In this document: positions 59,733 through 64,000 of the stretch, piece after piece
Numbering within the stretch: position 1 is the first letter of the stretch
How the letters are laid out: every line of letters begins with the position of its first letter
DNA from: Botryosphaeria dothidea
Taxonomy: Eukaryota; Ascomycota; Dothideomycetes; Botryosphaeriales; Botryosphaeriaceae
Assembly (NCBI GenBank): GCA_011503125.2
Contig: WWBZ02000013.1
Span: 248,001 to 312,000 of the forward strand
Reading direction: 5' to 3'
DNA length: 64,000 bases
Translations under genes and position numbers: made by a program
Notes under the pieces: model-generated
The model's database searches: none
What the model was told of the DNA's origin: nothing
What the model saw: only the letters and a program-made list of their open reading frames with translations

Positions 59733-60180
59733 CTAAGCCCAATAACCATCACCCTTTGTGGCGCATTCATCGCCCGTAGCGCAATAGTAGTTGCCATGGC
59801 CGTTATTCGAGTTCGGGCTCCAGATGACGTACGGACCAGTATCCTGATGGCTGCCGGTGCAAGAATCGTAGGTCCAGTCCGCAACGGTGTACCCGGTGTA
59901 CGCCACGTTGTACCAGACGCAGACGTCCTCGCCCGTCTTCCCTTCGCACGTATAGTCGTTCCCGGTCTCAATGCTCTCCTCGACCGCGAAGCCGCCGGAG
60001 ATCCAGCTCACCGGCGTGATGTCGGCCGAGTAGGAGATGGTGTACTTTTTGCGGAGTGCATACGGTCAGCCCAATTAGTAAAAACGGTGACGCTTGGGAA
60101 GAAAAAAGTCTCACGGATTTGACGACGGATTGCGAGGTACTGCATGATTCAGCTGTACTGCAGTTGATGACCTCGGAAAG
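59733..60180 (-). pseudogene. 5'-truncated secreted cysteine-containing protein fragment
   Basis: A terminal exon 60044-59733 encodes YTISYSADITPVSWISGGFA, VEESIETGNDYTCEGKTG, EDVCVWYNVAYTGYTVADW and on to GDECATKGDGYWA, with several cysteines. A 70 bp intron (60045-60114) joins it in frame to CSTAESCSTSQSVVKS upstream. Further upstream the frame has no start codon or signal peptide; instead the sequence becomes the tail of a GMC oxidoreductase remnant in another frame. Thus only the 3' part of a small extracellular-protein gene seems to be present. Family unknown. A protein could be made only if a remote upstream exon supplies the start, which I could not find. Confidence 0.55.
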
Positions 60181-61937
60181 CTGCTTCCAGGAACACTGGC
60201 GGAAGTGTCTCCGTAGTTCCGTCTCTCCTTCGGAACAAAGATGAAGGTATTGAAAATTTGGTCCATGCTATATCAGACGTCAGCCAGTCGTTGAACTCGT
60301 ACAGGTTTTTGCCCACACCTGGAAGATCAACCACAGTGTCGATTCCATGTTTCGAGAGTATCCTAATCTCTCGTTTAGAAATTGAAGTGCTCGTACACGC
60401 AAACCGTATTCTTGCCTCTCGTTTCCAATTCCAGAGCGTTCCAAAAGGGGCGAATTTCCGTATGAGCCGCCGGACACCACTACTTCTTGGGTGACATTGA
60501 TAATCATACGCCGTCCAGCCGCTGTGGCAACTTCCACTCCATTGGCTGAAACTTGATCCGAGCCATCTCTAACATCCCAAATCAGCCGAAGGTCAGTCGT
60601 TCATGTCATGATATGTAGATTACTACGCGTCTGATAAGGATAGAAATAAGATCGACCTGAATCGGCTCTGACATCTGGGTAGCTCGCGTTACCTGGTGTA
60701 AGTGTCCTCGGATATGACTGCAAAGGTATTGCATGTCCCTGCCGTTCATATTCGCAAGCATTACCTACACCGAATCCTCGCATATGACCTCCACCCAAGT
60801 CTTTGCTGAATGGGACATGAAGCTCTCCAAAAGAGTCTCTGAATTTCGAAAAAATATTAATCCCTTCACCTTCTTCAGCCCAACCCGTCGTTACCGGACC
60901 TCCAAATCCGTGAAATTCCGGTATGAACGACGCCCATCGTTCTACTTGCGCTGCATCAGGTCTAACGAGCCGCTCACTCTTTTTGAAGTGTGAAAACAGG
61001 GTTTCCCAGTTCCAGTCGGCGTTGCCAGCTTCCTCCCACGCCTTAATCTGATGATCTTCAGCGCGTGTGTATACCATCGCTATGAGAATCAGCTGATGCA
61101 CTTGTCACACCGCGTCACGAATGTGATGGATGTGGTGCGAAAGGATGATCGATTGAAGAGAGAGTTGGCAGGGGTTGATATACCTAACTGCCAAGCTCTG
61201 CTCGTTAAGCGAGCTATTAGAGCTAACCTTCCAATGGTCTTGGAGATATGAGTGAACAAAGAGAACAAAGGAAGAGTCATTCCAGGCCCATGGCCTCCAC
61301 TACAGTCCATGCATTCCATCAGAATGCTTACAATTGATCAAGCTTGACCAACCAATGCCTTTTCCTGCCGGAAGATCTTGCACTGCTCCATCTGCGAAAA
61401 CTTGCGGGACACTAGAATAATTGTGCGTGAAAGACTGGATCGCCTCATGTCAGACTATTTTGCCCTACTATATCAGGCATCACATTCTTTCGGGCATCAA
61501 GATCAGTAGCTACTCTTTGCCACCTCCTCACTACTCCTCATATTCACAAGCTTCGGATATCAACATCGACTTCTGCTCTCCTCGGTTATTCAAACACTCT
61601 TTTATGTATATAAGTAAGCCTAACGACCTCCCTCTTAGGAGATAGGCAGAATCTACTCTCTTTTCTGACCTCACACTCTTCACTCTCAAATCCAACACCT
61701 CGGGCGCGGTGAAGAGCTGTAGAATGTCGACGGTTGGACATCAAGAGCCGAGTATCCGGTCTCAATCACGAGAACCTGTGCGGAGGGAATCTCTGAAAGA
61801 CGATTGGCGACCACGAGGCCAGCAGTGCCTACGCCAATGACTACAAAATATTAATTCTTGCTCTGCAACAATGCGTCAGCAGTTGTAAAACAGCTAAGAA
61901 ATAGGATAGAAACAAAAGTTCGAGGAATAATCATCAT
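60181..61937 (-). pseudogene. GMC oxidoreductase pseudogene, truncated at both function and length
   Basis: Fragments in order: a signal-like start at 61937 (MMIIPRTFVSILFLSCFTTADA), then TAA at 61851-61853, the FAD motif [18 protein letters not shown] (about 61795-61850), then a poorly readable gap of about 400 bp, YTRAEDHQIKAWEEAGNADWNWETLFSHFKKSE (about 60970-61070), GFGGPVTTGWAEEGEGINIF, ARAD-like segments to a stop near 60601, EVVVSGGSYGNSPLLERSGIGN (about 60430-60500) and VDLPGVGKNL (about 60305-60334). The last element normally lies near the middle of the protein; the C-terminal catalytic half with the active-site His pair is missing and is replaced by the secreted-protein fragment. 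Several frame changes exist. GMC enzymes oxidise alcohols or sugars using FAD. Confidence 0.75.
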
Positions 61938-62833
61938 GATTTGCTTCAAATGGATGGTTTGCGTGGTGAGAATGGCGACACGTATAAAGTAATTATCTTG
62001 ACCGTGTCGTGGCAAGATGTATGAGAATCCTGTGCCCAGAAATGTCAGAGACTATCTTGTGGGGTGACCGTGACTTAAATTCAGGTAGCTCCAAAATCAT
62101 CTTTGATTGTACCAGGATGTAATTATAAGCCGGTATTCCATTGAGCATTTCCCATAATGCCCCGAAGCTTCAATCAAGCTGCAAACAATTTTCTTACCAT
62201 CCGAACCTGCCGGTTGGTCGTGCATTTGCATCAGCGCATTGTTTGTATAGAAGATACATGCGGTCGTATTTAGCTGATGCAGATTTGTTACCACAACAAC
62301 GGGCCAGGTAAGCTGTCGGAGTTGCCAGAGAAGTCCCCGGACGGTCCGCGGAAGGCTCAGTGAGACCACATCAACAAATCCGTCACGAGAAGAGTCGGCT
62401 GCGTGGGCAATGTGGTCTGCGGACACCATGCAAAGCTTCACGGTTGACTCTCCGATCCACGTCGCCGGCGAACCTAAATACAAAGTTACCCGAACTGCCG
62501 AGATTACTTTAAGTCAGCCCGACTCCCGCGGTTGGGAAGCCAGTCTGATTTGAATTTATACTCGGCCTGAATGAGTCTCCTGGAGATGCATCTCATTGGC
62601 GAAGAGTCAAGTCCATCGTCGGCTTCGGATTCGGATGCTCAATTGGCGATAGCGGCAACTAGAATAAAGGCAAAATCAGGCACGAGTCCGAGACAATGTT
62701 ACGTAGCCAGGCCGACAAGAGGACTGTTGCTATTCACTTATTATGAATTAAATAGTGCTACCCATCTGCAGACGCTGACAAGATGCTCAACCCCACCAAA
62801 TTCTCTGGACTGCGATTCTGAAATTCGAACAAC
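61938..62833. promoter_or_regulatory. Divergent region upstream of the intact GMC gene
   Basis: About 900 bp. AAAGTTACC at 62482-62490 matches nine bases of the word shared by the two cluster promoters. A 128-codon open frame on the minus strand (62097-62483) has no recognised domain and is not called. Confidence 0.35.
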
Positions 62834-64000
62834 ATGGCTAACGTACCAAGTGGCGCCAATGACGCACTCCCAGAGCTTCCTGCTCTAGCTAAGTCAGCCG
62901 AGGAGTTTCTTGCTCAGCAATATGACTATGTCATTGTTGGAGGAGGCACTGCAGGTCTGGTCGTTGCCGCGCGGCTGAGCGAAAACCCGGATGTCACTGT
63001 TGGCGTACTAGAGGCTGGCAAGTGCAAGCTCAATGACATGCTGGTCGATACGCCTGCCTTCTTCCAACAGATGCTCGGCAACCCAGAATATGACTGGATG
63101 CTCAAGACAGAGCCGCAGGTGCGTGAAAGCATCATCTATTTCTTGCATCCTTTTGGTAGAGTTCACAATATCCAAAAAGAAAAAGATTCACAGATAATTT
63201 TGGGAGGCACTGAACATGACAGCGCTGATTCTGACTCTGCCTTCTTCTTTCTTCCCTCTCACAGCCTGGCCCTGGCAACGGCATCCACCACATGCCATGC
63301 GGCAAGCTGCTGGGTGGTTCCTCCGGCATCAACTACATGATGTACGTGCGCGGCTCGGACCAGGACTACGACGACTGGGCGACGCTGGCAGGCGACCCCT
63401 CGTGGTCGGCGGCCGCCATGAAGAAGTACATCCACAAGCACCAGACGCTCGACGACACCGACGGCGGCACTTTCGGCTTCGCCCGCGAGTACCACGGCAC
63501 CTCCGGCCCCATCCACACGAGCGTCAACGACACCAGATTGGACATCGAGGGCGACTGGATCCTGGCAAGCAAGCGGGCGGCCGGCTTGCCAGAGAAATCT
63601 CCGGACCCATGGGATGGTCAGCACATCGGATTCTTCAGCATCCTCGGTAGCGTGGCCCGCATGGGTGAGCATCGCGGCAGGCGGAGCTACGCCGCGCGGG
63701 GCTATTTCGAGGCCAACGCGCAGCGCCCGAACCTCAAGGTCTTGTGCGAAGCGCAAGTCTCCAACATCATTCTGGAAGGGAACACTGCAGTCGGCGCAGC
63801 CTTCAGGTTCGGCGGCCAGGAGAAGAGCGTCCGGGCAAAGCGCGAAGTCATCCTCAGCGCCGGCGTCATCCACTCGCCCCAGCTGCTCGAGCTGTCTGGC
63901 ATCGGCGACCCGGAGGTGCTGCGCAAGGCGGGCGTGGAGGTCAAAGTCGAGCTACCCAGCGTCGGCAACAACTTCCAGGACCACGTCGTTACGGGTCAGG
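62834..64000 (+). CDS. GMC-family FAD oxidoreductase (3' end beyond window)
   Basis: Exons 62834-63118 and 63265 to beyond the window (146 bp intron, phase 0). At least 340 residues are visible. The dinucleotide-binding motif is [19 protein letters not shown], followed by VLEAGK. The GMC signature 1 region is GKLLGGSSGINYMMYVRGS with DYDDWATLAGDPSW. Signature 2 is VILSAGVIHSPQLLELSGIGDP, then VELPSVGNNFQDH. There is no obvious signal peptide, unlike many secreted family members, so a cytosolic or peroxisomal choline-dehydrogenase/alcohol-oxidase-like role is possible. The second exon is clearly richer in G+C than its surroundings. It may be a further member of the polyketide cluster, but it is separated from it by two pseudogenes. 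Substrate unknown. Confidence 0.9.

Noticed and set aside
62097..62483. 128-codon minus-strand open frame upstream of the GMC gene
   Set aside because: No domain, signal peptide or splice extension recognised; could be chance or a remnant.
1..64000. CRISPR arrays, prokaryotic operons, ribosome binding sites
   Set aside because: The window is eukaryotic, with intron-containing genes; no spaced direct-repeat arrays were seen.

Overview
This window is nuclear DNA of a filamentous ascomycete (Pezizomycotina). The evidence is short spliceosomal introns (about 46-90 bp, GT..AG), fungus-specific families (NACHT/ankyrin NLR-like proteins, non-reducing polyketide synthase, secreted pectate lyase) and gene models that only read through after splicing. 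I did not identify species or class. Exon limits were set by eye from splice consensus and reading-frame continuity; start codons are less certain than internal exons.

Left part (1-29 kb), minus strand unless stated: a NACHT NLR-like gene running off the left edge; a D-2-hydroxyacid dehydrogenase; an F-box protein; a secreted zinc metalloprotease; a plus-strand secreted protein with three cysteine-bearing repeats; a decayed plus-strand membrane-protein gene; a plus-strand pectate lyase whose normal start codon looks lost; a small cysteine-rich secreted protein in three exons; a SnoaL-like protein; a plus-strand aquaglyceroporin; a plus-strand aminotransferase with two in-frame stops; and an MFS transporter.

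Middle (30-37.5 kb): a decayed minus-strand ankyrin gene, then a plus-strand NLR pseudogene (truncated nucleoside-phosphorylase domain, NACHT, ankyrin repeats) with many lesions. Two lesions are single-base deficits in homopolymers.

The main find is a compact secondary-metabolite cluster at 38.2-55.1 kb with all five genes open: a 2578-residue non-reducing polyketide synthase (SAT-KS-AT-PT-ACP-ACP-CMeT-thioesterase), a divergent cytochrome P450 with an abnormal I-helix, a secreted BBE-type FAD oxidase, a 2-oxoglutarate/Fe(II) dioxygenase-like enzyme, and a 13-exon DHA2-type efflux pump. The likely first product is a C-methylated aromatic acid of the orsellinic type, then oxidised by the three redox enzymes and exported. 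Two divergent promoters in the cluster share two short sequence words. No cluster regulator was found in the window.

Right flank (55-64 kb): a small secreted protein, a P450 pseudogene, a chimeric junction of a truncated GMC oxidoreductase pseudogene with a headless secreted-protein fragment, and an apparently working GMC oxidoreductase running off the right edge. Decay is concentrated on both sides of the intact cluster.
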